Part shown: one piece after another, positions 15,844-23,951 of the stretch
Layout: every line of letters starts with the position of its first letter
Numbering within the stretch: position 1 is the stretch's first letter
Origin: JAKOQB01 sp036824465
GTDB lineage: Bacteria; Pseudomonadota; Gammaproteobacteria; Burkholderiales; Burkholderiaceae_F
Assembly (NCBI GenBank): GCA_036824465.1
Contig: DAITAC010000033.1
Span: 1-39,063, forward strand
Direction: 5' to 3'
Length of the DNA stretch: 39,063 nucleotides
Notes under the pieces: model-generated
Databases searched by the model: none
What the model was told of the DNA's origin: nothing
What the model saw: only the letters and a program-made list of their open reading frames with translations
Made by a program: the position numbers and the translations under genes

Positions 15844-16586
15844 GCAGCGGCGGGCTCGGGCACGGCGAGTAACGAGAAAACGGCGGGATGCCGCTGAAGC
15901 GGGGGGCGCTTGTCCTCGGAGAGCGCTGACCATTCGCCAACCGTGTGCGTGGCGATTCGTTCGTTCGTGGTCGTCAGTTCGACCGCGAGGCTGAGTCGAG
16001 TGGTCGTCCGGCAAGCCTGAAGAATCGCGTCCAGCAATCGCCGATTGCGATACGGCGTCTCGATGAAAATCTGCGTCTCGCCGCGCAGAGAGTCGCGCTC
16101 GATTTCACGCAGGCGCTGCGCCAGTGGGCCGGCGTCGCGCGGCAGGTAGCCAACGAAGCGGAACTGCTGACCGTTCAATCCGCTCGCCATCAATGCGAGC
16201 AGAAGCGAGGACGGACCGACCAGCGGGCGAACAACAATGCCGAGCGCGTGCGCACGGGCGACGATCTCGGCACCCGGATCGGCAATCCCCGGGCAGCCTG
16301 CTTCGGAAACGAGTGCGGCGTCGATGCCTTCGCGCAGAAGCGGAGCAAGCCAGGCATCGATGCGCGAGCCGTCCGGAGTGTGTCCAATTTCAACCACTCG
16401 AATTTCAGCGATCGGTTTCGGATGTCCAATCGTCTTCAGCAGTGACCGGGCACTGCGAGCATTCTCGGCCAGCACATAGTCGATCCCGCGCGCGGTGTCG
16501 AGCGTGCTGTTTGGCAAGACCGCGTCAGCCGCGGTCTCGCCAAGCAATGCCGGCAGCAGATAGAGAACGCCTGGTTGTTTGCTCAT
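15798..16586 (-). CDS. RsmI-like SAM-dependent methyltransferase (tetrapyrrole methylase fold)
   Basis: This 262-residue protein belongs to the tetrapyrrole methylase superfamily near RsmI, which 2'-O-methylates C1402 of 16S rRNA. SEAGCPGIADPGAEIVARAH and LVGPSSLLLALMASGLNG correspond to the conserved GTP/SDPG and PGPSA motifs, and GYLPRDAG and FIETPYRNRRLL follow the family order. The N-terminus lacks the classical PIGNLGD, so it is a variant and the target may differ from that of RsmI. The ATG at 16586 overlaps the maf stop (ATGA), making it the second gene of a maf-methyltransferase unit; an upstream in-frame start lies inside maf and is not preferred. The 3' end overlaps the Rieske gene on the other strand by 46 bases. 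Confidence 0.83.
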   Translation of the reverse strand: MSKQPGVLYLLPALLGETAADAVLPNSTLDTARGIDYVLAENARSARSLLKTIGHPKPIAEIRVVEIGHTPDGSRIDAWLAPLLREGIDAALVSEAGCPGIADPGAEIVARAHALGIVVRPLVGPSSLLLALMASGLNGQQFRFVGYLPRDAGPLAQRLREIERDSLRGETQIFIETPYRNRRLLDAILQACRTTTRLSLAVELTTTNERIATHTVGEWSALSEDKRPPLQRHPAVFSLLAVPEPAAAQRRSGARANGSGRQ

Positions 16587-17167
16587 GGCAGCGGCAAGGA
16601 CACACCGCACGCAGCCAGCATCGACGTGAGCCGGATCAACGGCAGACCGATCAGTGCCGTCGGATCCTCGGAACGGACCGATTCCACCAACGCGATTCCG
16701 AGTGACTCGATCTTGGCCGCACCGGCACAGTCGTAAGGTGTCTCCGCATGCAGGTAGGTTTCCAGCGCCTGGCGGGGCAGGCTTCGAAATTTCACCGTCG
16801 TCGGCACTGAATCAACCTCGATCAGCGAGGGCGCTCGACAAACAACGGCGAGCGCCGTGTGAAACACGATCGATCGCCCCTGCATCCGTAAGAGCTGGGC
16901 AAGCGCTGCGTCATGACCGCCGGGTTTTGAGAGCGGCTCACCGTCGACATCAGCGACCTGATCGGATCCGATCACGATGGCGTCGGGGAATCGGTCGGAA
17001 ATCGCATGCGCCTTGGCCAACGCCAACCGGCATGCTGTCTCAAACGGCGTCTCGCCAGCGGCCGCGCTTTCGTCAACCTCCGGTGCCGCCACCGAAAACG
17101 GCAGTCGCAGCCGCGCCAGCAGCTCGCGGCGATAGGGAGAGGTCGATGCGAGTACGATCGGCGGCAC
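16583..17167 (-). CDS. maf: Maf-family nucleoside triphosphate pyrophosphatase
   Basis: Maf proteins hydrolyse non-canonical or modified nucleoside triphosphates to monophosphates, preventing their incorporation. The 194-residue protein begins with LASTSPYRRELLARL, the substrate-binding loop typical of the family. It continues with PEVDE, IGSDQVADVDG with the catalytic Asp, and YDCAGAAKIESLGIALVE, which places it in the YceF-like (m7GTP) subgroup rather than the dTTP/UTP group; that subgroup call is inference. The gene diverges from yceD with 47 bases between starts, a conserved arrangement in betaproteobacteria. It is coupled to the RsmI-like gene downstream. Confidence 0.92.
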   Translation of the reverse strand: MPPIVLASTSPYRRELLARLRLPFSVAAPEVDESAAAGETPFETACRLALAKAHAISDRFPDAIVIGSDQVADVDGEPLSKPGGHDAALAQLLRMQGRSIVFHTALAVVCRAPSLIEVDSVPTTVKFRSLPRQALETYLHAETPYDCAGAAKIESLGIALVESVRSEDPTALIGLPLIRLTSMLAACGVSLPLP

Positions 17168-17214
17168 TGGCGCAGTTTAGCCGCGCGCCTGGTCACTCAT
17201 GGATGGTTGCTGTC

Positions 17215-17724
17215 ATGAGGAAGTCCGAGCCCGTTACCCTGCCAACAATCGATGTGTTCACACTGGCGCGCTCAAACGGACGCATCGAAGGGCGAACTGA
17301 ACTCTCACACATGGACCGGCTCGTGCCGCTGCTGGCATCGACTGATGGCGGGCTTGCCTGGGAACTTGAATGCGCAACCGACCCGCGCGGGCGACCGGCG
17401 GCATCGCTGAGAGTTCGGGGTATGGTGGTGGTGAGCTGCGACAAGTGCGGACTGAATCTGGAGTTGCCGATCGACATCGACTCAGAATTCTGGTTTGTCC
17501 GCACCGAGGCGGAATTGAACGCGCAGCCGATCAACGTCGACGAGAGCGAGCCGCTGCTTGGCAGCCTCAGCTTCGCGCCAGCGCAGCTTGTGGAGGACGA
17601 AGTGATTCTTGCGCTGCCGATCTCGCCGCGGCACACACAATGCCGATTGGAGCGGCAGCCGGTGGCGGAGCCCGGACAGCACCGAGCCTTGGCGGCGCTC
17701 TCTGCGCTAAAGTCTCGCCACTAA
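17215..17724 (+). CDS. yceD: YceD/DUF177 family protein (23S rRNA accumulation)
   Basis: YceD is a small conserved protein linked in E. coli to accumulation of 23S rRNA and in plants to chloroplast 23S rRNA processing. The 169-residue protein has the characteristic zinc-like CDKC at about residues 78-81 and the acidic segment INVDESEPLLGS. It ends in the usual ILALPISPRH region, although the second Cys pair seen in some members is reduced. The start is the ATG at 17215; the frame is open further upstream to 16654, but that part is antisense to maf. It sits directly upstream of rpmF, the standard partner. Confidence 0.85.
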   Translation: MRKSEPVTLPTIDVFTLARSNGRIEGRTELSHMDRLVPLLASTDGGLAWELECATDPRGRPAASLRVRGMVVVSCDKCGLNLELPIDIDSEFWFVRTEAELNAQPINVDESEPLLGSLSFAPAQLVEDEVILALPISPRHTQCRLERQPVAEPGQHRALAALSALKSRH

Positions 17725-17732
17725 TACACTTT

Positions 17733-17762
17733 TTGCTCCGATCCCGCATGCTGCGCTAGACT
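17733..17762 (+). promoter_or_regulatory. Putative promoter of the rpmF-plsX-fab operon
   Basis: TTGCTC at 17733-17738 and TAGACT at 17757-17762 are separated by 18 bases, followed by an ACGCGGC discriminator. The rpmF start lies about 25 bases after the expected transcription start, with GAGG in front of it. Confidence 0.5.
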
Positions 17763-17791
17763 ACGCGGCTAGTTTGCAAACGAGGAATGCC

Positions 17792-17974
17792 ATGGCAGTC
17801 CAGCAGAACAAGAAGTCGGCATCGAGGCGCGGTATGCATCGCGCGCACGATTTCCTGACGAATCCGCCGACCGCGATTGAGCCGAGCACAGGCGAGGTTC
17901 ATCGCCGTCATCACGTCAGCCCCAACGGCTACTACCGCGGCAAGAAGATCATCCAGACCAAGAACGACGAGTAA
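17792..17974 (+). CDS. rpmF: 50S ribosomal protein L32
   Basis: L32 is a small protein of the large ribosomal subunit. The 60 residues begin MAVQQNKKSASRRGMHRAHD, a typical L32 start, and contain GEVHRRHHVSPNGYYRGKKI in the centre and end. It is the non-zinc type, with no cysteines. The ATG at 17792 has GAGG at the right distance; an upstream in-frame ATG at 17774 would add six residues absent from other L32 proteins. It heads the operon with plsX and the fab genes, the common bacterial link between ribosome and lipid synthesis. Confidence 0.98.
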   Translation: MAVQQNKKSASRRGMHRAHDFLTNPPTAIEPSTGEVHRRHHVSPNGYYRGKKIIQTKNDE

Positions 17975-18046
17975 GCAACTCGTCTGCGCGGTAGTGATCC
18001 GCGCCAATCAACCCTGCAGCGTGCCGCGCCCGCCTTCGCCGAGACG

Positions 18047-19099
18047 ATGAAGGTCCGGATATCCATCGACTGCATGGGCGGAGATCACGGCACTGCGGTG
18101 ACCGTCCCGGCGGCCGTTGCGTTTGCTCGTGCGGAGTCTGACGCGCAATTGCTGCTGGTTGGGCGGCAGAGCGAAATTGAACCACGTCTGAAAGCCGCGC
18201 GCGCTGAGTACGCACGGCTTGAAATCGTTCACACCGACGAAGTGGTCGAGATGGACGATCCGCCGGCTCAGGCACTGCGCGGAAAGCGCAATTCGTCGAT
18301 GCGCGTGGCTGTCAATCTCGTCAAGGACGGGCGCGCGGACGCTTGTGTCAGTGCCGGTAACACCGGCGCACTGATGGCGATTTCCCGCTTCGTACTCAAG
18401 ACGCTTGACGGGATCGACCGGCCTGCGATCGCGTCGGTCATGCCCAACCAGAAGGGGGGCGTGACGACGATCCTCGACCTCGGCGCCAACGTCGATTGCA
18501 CGCCGGAGCACTTGTTGCAGTTCGCAGTGCTGGGATCCGCGCTCGTTGCCGCCGTCGAGGAAAAGGACCGGCCGAGTGTCGGCCTGCTGAACATCGGCGA
18601 AGAGGTGATCAAGGGCAACGAGGTCGTCAAACGCGCGGCGGAACTGCTGCGCGCGAGTTCGCTGAACTTCTATGGCAACGTCGAGGGTGACGACATCTAC
18701 AAGGGAACCACTGATGTCGTGGTCTGCGACGGTTTTGTCGGCAACGTTGCGCTGAAGGCGTCGGAAGGCCTCGCGCAGCTGCTGGGCAACATGGTGAAGG
18801 AGGAGTTCACGCGCAACGCGCTCACGCGGTTACAGGCCTTAATAGCGTATCCGGTCCTGCAGCACTTTCGCAGGCGCGTGGACCACCGCAATTACAACGG
18901 CGCGAGCCTGCTGGGCCTGCGCGGCATCGTGATCAAGAGTCATGGTTCGGCCGATGCCTATGCGTTTGAGCGCGCGATTGCGCGCGGTTACGCGGAGGCT
19001 CGTCACCGTCTGCTCGAGCGGACGGAGGCAGCGATGAGACCATTCCTGATGCAATTGAACGCAACCGCGCGCGCGCCGGCAGTAGAGGCTTCGTCGTGA
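18047..19099 (+). CDS. plsX: Phosphate acyltransferase PlsX
   Basis: PlsX makes acyl-phosphate from acyl-ACP and phosphate, the first step toward phosphatidic acid with PlsY. It is a peripheral membrane enzyme. The 350-residue protein starts ISIDCMGGDHG, and has VSAGNTGALMA, NIGEEVIKGNEVVK, and VVCDGFVGNVALKASEG in the expected order. The start ATG at 18047 is 72 bases after rpmF. Its last four bases overlap the GTG of fabH. The length and all main blocks are normal. Confidence 0.97.
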   Translation: MKVRISIDCMGGDHGTAVTVPAAVAFARAESDAQLLLVGRQSEIEPRLKAARAEYARLEIVHTDEVVEMDDPPAQALRGKRNSSMRVAVNLVKDGRADACVSAGNTGALMAISRFVLKTLDGIDRPAIASVMPNQKGGVTTILDLGANVDCTPEHLLQFAVLGSALVAAVEEKDRPSVGLLNIGEEVIKGNEVVKRAAELLRASSLNFYGNVEGDDIYKGTTDVVVCDGFVGNVALKASEGLAQLLGNMVKEEFTRNALTRLQALIAYPVLQHFRRRVDHRNYNGASLLGLRGIVIKSHGSADAYAFERAIARGYAEARHRLLERTEAAMRPFLMQLNATARAPAVEASS

Positions 19100-20085
19100 G
19101 CTCAAACAGGCCGATGACCACACGGATCGCCGGAACGGGCAGCGCGCTCCCCGGCCGGCCGGTCGGCAATGCAGAACTTGCGCAACGATTGGCTGCGCGC
19201 GGCATCGAGACTTCCGACGAATGGATCGTTGCTCGCACCGGCATTCGTCAGCGATATCTCGCCGAGACGGGTGTATCGACCACGGAACTGGGGGCGCGCG
19301 CTGCGCGGGAGGCTTTGACGGCTGCGGGGTACGATGCGGCGACGCTCGATCTGATCGTCGTCGCGACTTCAACACCCGATCAGGTTTTTCCGAGCACCGC
19401 CTGCCTGATTCAGGCCCAGTTGAGTGCGCGCGGCGCCGCCGCGTTCGACGTGCAGGCGGTTTGCAGCGGCTTTGTCTACGGTGTGACCGTCGCCGATGCT
19501 TTGATCCGAACCGGAACCTATCGACGCGCGCTGGTAATCGGCGCAGAACTCTTCTCGCGGATTCTTGATTGGAGCGATCGCACGACCTGTGTGCTATTTG
19601 GCGACGGCGCTGGTGCCATCATCCTCGAGGCAGCGGATCGACCTGGCTTGCTCGCAAGCCGACTGCATGCCGACGGCTCGCAGGCATCGATCCTGTGCAC
19701 CGCCGGGAGGATTTCCGAAGGCGCCGTCGTAGGTGATCCGTTCCTGCGCATGGATGGACAAGCCGTGTTCAAGCTCGCCGTCAATGTGCTCGATTCATCG
19801 GCGCGGGAAGTACTGGCCGAGGCTGGCATGACAACGTCACAGGTCGACTGGCTGATTCCGCACCAGGCGAATGTGCGCATCATGTCCGCCACCGCGCGCA
19901 AGCTCGGGATGGGGGAAGATCGTGTAATTGTGACTGTCGATCGCCACGGCAACACGTCGGCCGCTTCCGTGCCCCTCGCGCTGGACGAGGCTGTGCGGGA
20001 CGGGCGTGTGAAGCGTGGCCAGTTAGTCATGTTGCAGGGCGTGGGCGGCGGCTTCACGTGGGGATCGGTTCTTTTGCGCTACTGA
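19096..20085 (+). CDS. fabH: 3-oxoacyl-ACP synthase III (FabH)
   Basis: FabH condenses acetyl-CoA with malonyl-ACP to start type II fatty acid synthesis. The catalytic triad can be seen as Cys in AVCSGFVYGV, His in IPHQANVRI and Asn in HGNTSAASV; the ending LQGVGGGFTWGSVLLRY is typical. The 329-residue length assumes the GTG at 19096, which overlaps the plsX stop. An ATG at 19114 (MTTRIAGTG) is an equally plausible start and would match most family N-termini. Confidence 0.96.
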   Translation: MSSNRPMTTRIAGTGSALPGRPVGNAELAQRLAARGIETSDEWIVARTGIRQRYLAETGVSTTELGARAAREALTAAGYDAATLDLIVVATSTPDQVFPSTACLIQAQLSARGAAAFDVQAVCSGFVYGVTVADALIRTGTYRRALVIGAELFSRILDWSDRTTCVLFGDGAGAIILEAADRPGLLASRLHADGSQASILCTAGRISEGAVVGDPFLRMDGQAVFKLAVNVLDSSAREVLAEAGMTTSQVDWLIPHQANVRIMSATARKLGMGEDRVIVTVDRHGNTSAASVPLALDEAVRDGRVKRGQLVMLQGVGGGFTWGSVLLRY

Positions 20086-20088
20086 GAG

Positions 20089-21021
20089 ATGAAATTCGCA
20101 TTTGTATTTCCCGGACAAGGTTCGCAGTCGGTGGGCATGCTGGCGTCCTTCGCTGGTAATCCCGCGGTTGACGCTGTGCTGCGGCGAGCGTCGGCGACGC
20201 TTGGTGAAGACGTTGGGCGTCTGATTGCCGAGGGGCCGGCCGAGACGCTCAGTCTCACGGTCAACACGCAGCCCTGCATGCTGGTCGCAGGGTACGCGCT
20301 GTTCGCCGCGTGGCGTGCCGCGGATGGCCCGATGCCATCAATGATGGCCGGCCACAGTCTCGGCGAATACACGGCCCTTGCCGCGGCGGGCGCACTGAAA
20401 TTGGAAGACGCTGTCAGTCTGGTGCGCTTTCGGGCGCAGGTGATGCAGGAAGCCGTTCCGGTTGGCACCGGCAGCATGGCAGCCATCCTTGGGCTGTCCG
20501 ATGACCTTGTGCGCGAAGCCTGTCGCATGGCCGGGCAAGGCGAAGTGGTCGAGGCGGTGAACTTCAATGCACCGTCTCAGGTTGTGATCGCGGGTCATGC
20601 GGCGGCCGTCGAACGCGCCTGCGCGGCGGCGAAGAAACTCGGCGCCAAGCGGGCGATGGCCCTGCCGGTGTCGGTGGCGTTTCATTCTTCGCTACTGGTG
20701 CCGGCGCGGGACCGGCTGCGTGAACGGCTTGCGACGGTTGATATCTCGCCGCCCGTGGTTGCAGTCATCAACAACATCGACGTCGCGGCCGAGGACGAAC
20801 CGGCGCGCATTCGCGACGCGCTGGCACGACAAGCGGCGGGACCGGTGCGCTGGTCCGAGACCCTCGTCCGCATGGCGCGAGAGGGCGTTTCCCATGTGAT
20901 TGAATGTGGTCCCGGCAAGGTTCTGGCGGGACTGACCAAGCGGGCCGCCCCGGGCGTTGAGAGTTTCGCAATCACCGATCCGGCAAGTCTTCAGGACGTT
21001 TTGGCAAAGGTGCGCGGTTGA
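20089..21021 (+). CDS. fabD: Malonyl-CoA:ACP transacylase
   Basis: FabD loads malonyl groups from CoA onto ACP. The 310-residue protein starts MKFAFVFPGQGSQSVGML, carries the catalytic serine in GHSLGEYTAL and the catalytic histidine in VAFHSSL. It ends with ECGPGKVLAGL. It follows fabH by only three bases and ends one base before the fabG start, so it is certainly within the same operon. Confidence 0.97.
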   Translation: MKFAFVFPGQGSQSVGMLASFAGNPAVDAVLRRASATLGEDVGRLIAEGPAETLSLTVNTQPCMLVAGYALFAAWRAADGPMPSMMAGHSLGEYTALAAAGALKLEDAVSLVRFRAQVMQEAVPVGTGSMAAILGLSDDLVREACRMAGQGEVVEAVNFNAPSQVVIAGHAAAVERACAAAKKLGAKRAMALPVSVAFHSSLLVPARDRLRERLATVDISPPVVAVINNIDVAAEDEPARIRDALARQAAGPVRWSETLVRMAREGVSHVIECGPGKVLAGLTKRAAPGVESFAITDPASLQDVLAKVRG

Positions 21022-21022
21022 G

Positions 21023-21793
21023 ATGACCGAGGGCAACCTGTTCTCACCGAATGCGTTGAGCGGGGAGGTCGCGCTGGTGACAGGCGCATCGCGCGGTATC
21101 GGACGCGCGATTCTGGACGCGTTGGCGCGCGCTGGTGCCACCGTGGTCGGTACCGCGACAAGTGAGGCGGGCGCCGCAGCGATCGAACAGCATGCGGCTC
21201 AGATCGGCGTGAGTGGCCGAAGTGCGGTTCTTGACGTGCGTGACGCCGCCGCTGGCGACGCGCTTGTCGATCGGATCATGCGGGACCATGGCCGCCTGTC
21301 GGTGCTGGTGAACAACGCTGGCATTACGCGCGACACGCTGGCGATGCGCATGAGGAATGACGACTGGGCCGCGGTGATCGATACCAACATGAGTGCGGTG
21401 TTTCGTCTGTCGCGGGCAGTGCTACGTGGCATGATGAAGGCAAAACATGGCCGGATCATCAACATCACGTCGGTTGTCGGTAGCTCAGGTAACGCGGGCC
21501 AGGCGAACTATGCGGCGGCCAAAGCCGGAGTGGCCGGCATGACGCGCGCACTTGCGCGGGAGGTGGGCAGCCGCGGCATCACCGTGAATTGCATCGCGCC
21601 GGGCTTTATCGACACGGACATGACCCGGGCGTTGAACGAGCAGCAGACTCAGGCGCTGCTGGCGCAGGTTCCGCTTGGCCGGCTTGGACAGCCGGACGAC
21701 ATTGCGGCTGCCGTCGTGTTTCTTGCGTCACGCGCCGGCGCGTACGTCACTGGTGCCACGCTGCATGTCAACGGCGGCATGTATATGAGTTGA
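21023..21793 (+). CDS. fabG: 3-oxoacyl-ACP reductase
   Basis: FabG is the NADPH-dependent ketoreductase of fatty acid elongation. The 256-residue protein has the Rossmann motif TGASRGIG, NNAG, the catalytic serine in SVVGSSGNAGQANY with the YAAAK lysine, and the ending YVTGATLHVNGGMYMS. The ATG at 21023 is right after the fabD stop; a longer frame from 20957 lies inside fabD. The N-terminus (MTEGNLFSPNALSGEVAL) is a few residues longer than in E. coli. Confidence 0.97.
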   Translation: MTEGNLFSPNALSGEVALVTGASRGIGRAILDALARAGATVVGTATSEAGAAAIEQHAAQIGVSGRSAVLDVRDAAAGDALVDRIMRDHGRLSVLVNNAGITRDTLAMRMRNDDWAAVIDTNMSAVFRLSRAVLRGMMKAKHGRIINITSVVGSSGNAGQANYAAAKAGVAGMTRALAREVGSRGITVNCIAPGFIDTDMTRALNEQQTQALLAQVPLGRLGQPDDIAAAVVFLASRAGAYVTGATLHVNGGMYMS

Positions 21794-21812
21794 GCAGGAT
21801 CGAGGAAGGCAG

Positions 21813-21844
21813 AAGGCGGGCTGTTAGAATCGCGCCCGCTTTTT
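21813..21844 (+). terminator. Terminator-like hairpin between fabG and acpP
   Basis: AAGGCGGGC (21813-21821) can pair with GCCCGCTTT (21834-21842) with one G-U, followed by a T run to 21844. The 12-base loop contains TAGAAT, the likely -10 box of acpP. It may reduce read-through from fabG while acpP is transcribed from its own promoter. Confidence 0.5.
21825..21830 (+). promoter_or_regulatory. -10 box of the acpP promoter
   Basis: TAGAAT followed by CGCGCCCG matches the -10 plus discriminator pattern seen elsewhere in this window. A good -35 at the optimal distance is not visible. A separate promoter fits the need for far more ACP than FabG. Confidence 0.55.
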
Positions 21845-21900
21845 GGCCGACGACGCAATCACGGTTGCAGGATCAAGCTGCACCACCTTAGGAGGGGTCC

Positions 21901-22143
21901 ATGGAAAACATTGAACAGCGAGTGAAAAAGATCGTCGCCGAGCAACTTGGAGTCAACGAGGCCGACATCAAGAATGAATCTGCCTTCGTTGAAGACCTGG
22001 GTGCCGACTCGCTGGACACGGTGGAACTCGTCATGGCGCTCGAAGACGAGTTCGAAACCGAGATTCCCGACGAGGAGGCAGAAAAGATCCGCACGGTTCA
22101 GCAGGCCATCGACTACATCAATGGCCACGCGAAGAAGGCCTGA
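21901..22143 (+). CDS. acpP: Acyl carrier protein
   Basis: ACP carries growing acyl chains on a 4'-phosphopantetheine attached by AcpS, which is encoded further along in this window. The 80-residue acidic protein has the attachment serine in GADSLDTVELVMALEDEF and starts MENIEQRVKKIVAEQLGV. A near-perfect AGGAGGGG precedes the ATG, as expected for one of the most abundant proteins. It lies 107 bases after fabG and 42 bases before fabF. Confidence 0.98.
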   Translation: MENIEQRVKKIVAEQLGVNEADIKNESAFVEDLGADSLDTVELVMALEDEFETEIPDEEAEKIRTVQQAIDYINGHAKKA

Positions 22144-22185
22144 GTCGGTCAAGGGGCCGCTGTCGCGGATCTGCCGCAACACCGA

Positions 22186-23424
22186 ATGGACGAACGCCGC
22201 CGCGTAGCCGTTACCGGCCTGGGAGTCATTTCTCCCGTCGGCAATGACGTTGCCAGCGCGTGGAGCAATTTGATTGCAGGCAGGTCTGGCGTAACGCGCA
22301 TCACACGCTTCGATGCTTCGACCTTCCGCACGCAGATCGCAGGCGAGGTCAAGGGCTTCGATGTCGGTGCGTACATTCCCGCCAAGGAAGCGCGCCGAAT
22401 GGATACGTTCATCCACTACGGCCTTGCGGCATCAGCGCAGGCGATCAAGGATTCCGGCCTCGAGATCACTGATGCGAACCGCGAACAGATCGGCTGCATG
22501 GTCGGTTCCGGCATTGGCGGGCTGCCGTTGATCGAAGAGAACTACCAGGAATTCAGCACACGCGGCGCGCGGCGCATCTCGCCGTTCCTGATCCCGGGCG
22601 CAATCATCAACATGATTTCGGGCAACCTGTCGATTCTGTATGGGTTGAAGGGGCCGAACCTCGCGATCGTGACCGCTTGCACGACGGGGCTGCATTGCAT
22701 CGGTGGGGCCGGGCGACTGATTGAATACGGCGATGCGGACATCATGGTCGCCGGTGGCGCCGAGGCAACGTTGTGCCCGCTCGGTATCGGTGGTTTCGCG
22801 TCGATGCAGGCGCTATCGACGCGCAACGAGGATCCGGAAACCGCGAGCCGTCCTTGGGACAGGGATCGTGACGGATTTGTGCTGGGCGAAGGCGCTGGCG
22901 TGATGGTGCTGGAGGAATATGAGCACGCCCGCCGCCGCGGCGCCCGCATCTACTGCGAGCTGGCGGGTCTTGGGATGAGTGCCGACGCGTACCACATGAC
23001 CGCTCCGGACGTCGACGGACCGCGGCGCTCGATGCAAAGCGCGCTGCGGCGCGCCCGCATCAATGCCGACGAGGTCAACTATCTGAATGCGCACGGCACT
23101 TCCACACCGCTGGGCGATATCAATGAGACCAACGCGATCAAACTTGCGCTCGGCAATGCGGCGCGCAAAGTCGTCATCAATTCCACCAAGTCGATGACTG
23201 GTCATCTGCTTGGCGGTGCCGGGGGGCTGGAGTCGGTGGTCACCGCGCTCGCGGTCCACCACCAGGTGTCACCGCCGACCATCAATATCTTCAACCAGGA
23301 TCCCGAGTGCGATCTCGACTACGCCGCCAATACGGCGCGCGACATGAAGATAGACGTCGCGCTTAAGAACTCCTTCGGTTTTGGCGGCACGAACGGCACG
23401 CTTGTATTCAAGCGTGTCGTCTGA
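22186..23424 (+). CDS. fabF: 3-oxoacyl-ACP synthase II
   Basis: FabF is the elongation condensing enzyme and sets the temperature response of cis-vaccenate content in enterics. The 412-residue protein starts MDERRRVAVTGLGVISPVGN. Its catalytic residues are Cys in TACTTGLHC, His in NAHGTSTPLGD and His in KSMTGHLLGGAGG. The end NSFGFGGTNGTLVFKR is standard. The 3' end overlaps the start of the small membrane protein downstream by 11 bases. Confidence 0.97.
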   Translation: MDERRRVAVTGLGVISPVGNDVASAWSNLIAGRSGVTRITRFDASTFRTQIAGEVKGFDVGAYIPAKEARRMDTFIHYGLAASAQAIKDSGLEITDANREQIGCMVGSGIGGLPLIEENYQEFSTRGARRISPFLIPGAIINMISGNLSILYGLKGPNLAIVTACTTGLHCIGGAGRLIEYGDADIMVAGGAEATLCPLGIGGFASMQALSTRNEDPETASRPWDRDRDGFVLGEGAGVMVLEEYEHARRRGARIYCELAGLGMSADAYHMTAPDVDGPRRSMQSALRRARINADEVNYLNAHGTSTPLGDINETNAIKLALGNAARKVVINSTKSMTGHLLGGAGGLESVVTALAVHHQVSPPTINIFNQDPECDLDYAANTARDMKIDVALKNSFGFGGTNGTLVFKRVV

Positions 23425-23845
23425 AATCGCGTTCCCTTGGGTTACGTTGCGCCGGTCGGAACGCGCGCGCCGGCTCATGCGGCTCGGATTCGGATTGACC
23501 TGTGCGGCAGCGCTGCTGACCGGCGCGGCCACGTTTGTTTCGCCCACGCCACTGCGGGCTCTCACAGCTGCCGCATCCGCGGCCGCGCTGGCTGCCGCCG
23601 GGCTGGCATTGCGCCGCCAGGTTGGAGCGGTGCAACTGCGGTTGACCCCGGCGGCCGAGGTCTTGATGCGTGCCGACGAGCGGGCCGAGCCGCGACTGAT
23701 GCAATCCCTGTTCGTGATGCCTTGGCTGATCGTGCTGGGTGACCGGGGAGGGACGTTGCAGGTCTGGCCGGACCGGCTCGGAGCCCAGGAGTACCGACGC
23801 CTTGCCGTGGCTTGCCGCTGGCGCCGGCTTGCGGAGAAAGCGTGA
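23414..23845 (+). CDS. Small membrane protein, YgfX-like
   Basis: This protein of about 143 residues, starting at a GTG inside the fabF end, has two hydrophobic helices (about residues 24-43 and 49-66). A soluble tail follows, with MPWLIVLGDRGGTLQVWPD and a later EYRRLAVACRWR. Two N-terminal helices, a PWL...LWPDSL-like block and a terminal Arg-rich RRL-x-V pattern are what I recall of the YgfX/CptA family, known in E. coli as the membrane toxin partner of SdhE. No sdhE-like gene is adjacent here. The location between fabF and rpoE is seen in other betaproteobacteria. The start is uncertain, and an ATG at 23381 lies deeper inside fabF. Confidence 0.6.
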   Translation: MSSEIAFPWVTLRRSERARRLMRLGFGLTCAAALLTGAATFVSPTPLRALTAAASAAALAAAGLALRRQVGAVQLRLTPAAEVLMRADERAEPRLMQSLFVMPWLIVLGDRGGTLQVWPDRLGAQEYRRLAVACRWRRLAEKA

Positions 23846-23885
23846 GCTCCGTCAAGAAGACGATTCATCCTATTTGCGGCACGGA

Positions 23886-23912
23886 GAACTATTTGCCAGC
23901 GAACGGGTCACA
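23886..23912 (+). promoter_or_regulatory. Possible sigma-E-type promoter upstream of rpoE
   Basis: GAACTA at 23886-23891 and TCACA at 23908-23912 are 16 bases apart, similar to the RpoE consensus GAACTT-N16-TCAAA. RpoE genes are commonly autoregulated. The match is imperfect. Confidence 0.35.
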
Positions 23913-23951
23913 GTCGGGCGCAATCTGCTCTCGTGCAGACGGGATCGGTCG

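Noticed and set aside
16654..17214. N-terminal extension of the YceD frame
   Set aside because: It is antisense to maf, is rich in Arg/Pro, and lacks similarity to YceD. The ATG at 17215 gives a family-sized protein.
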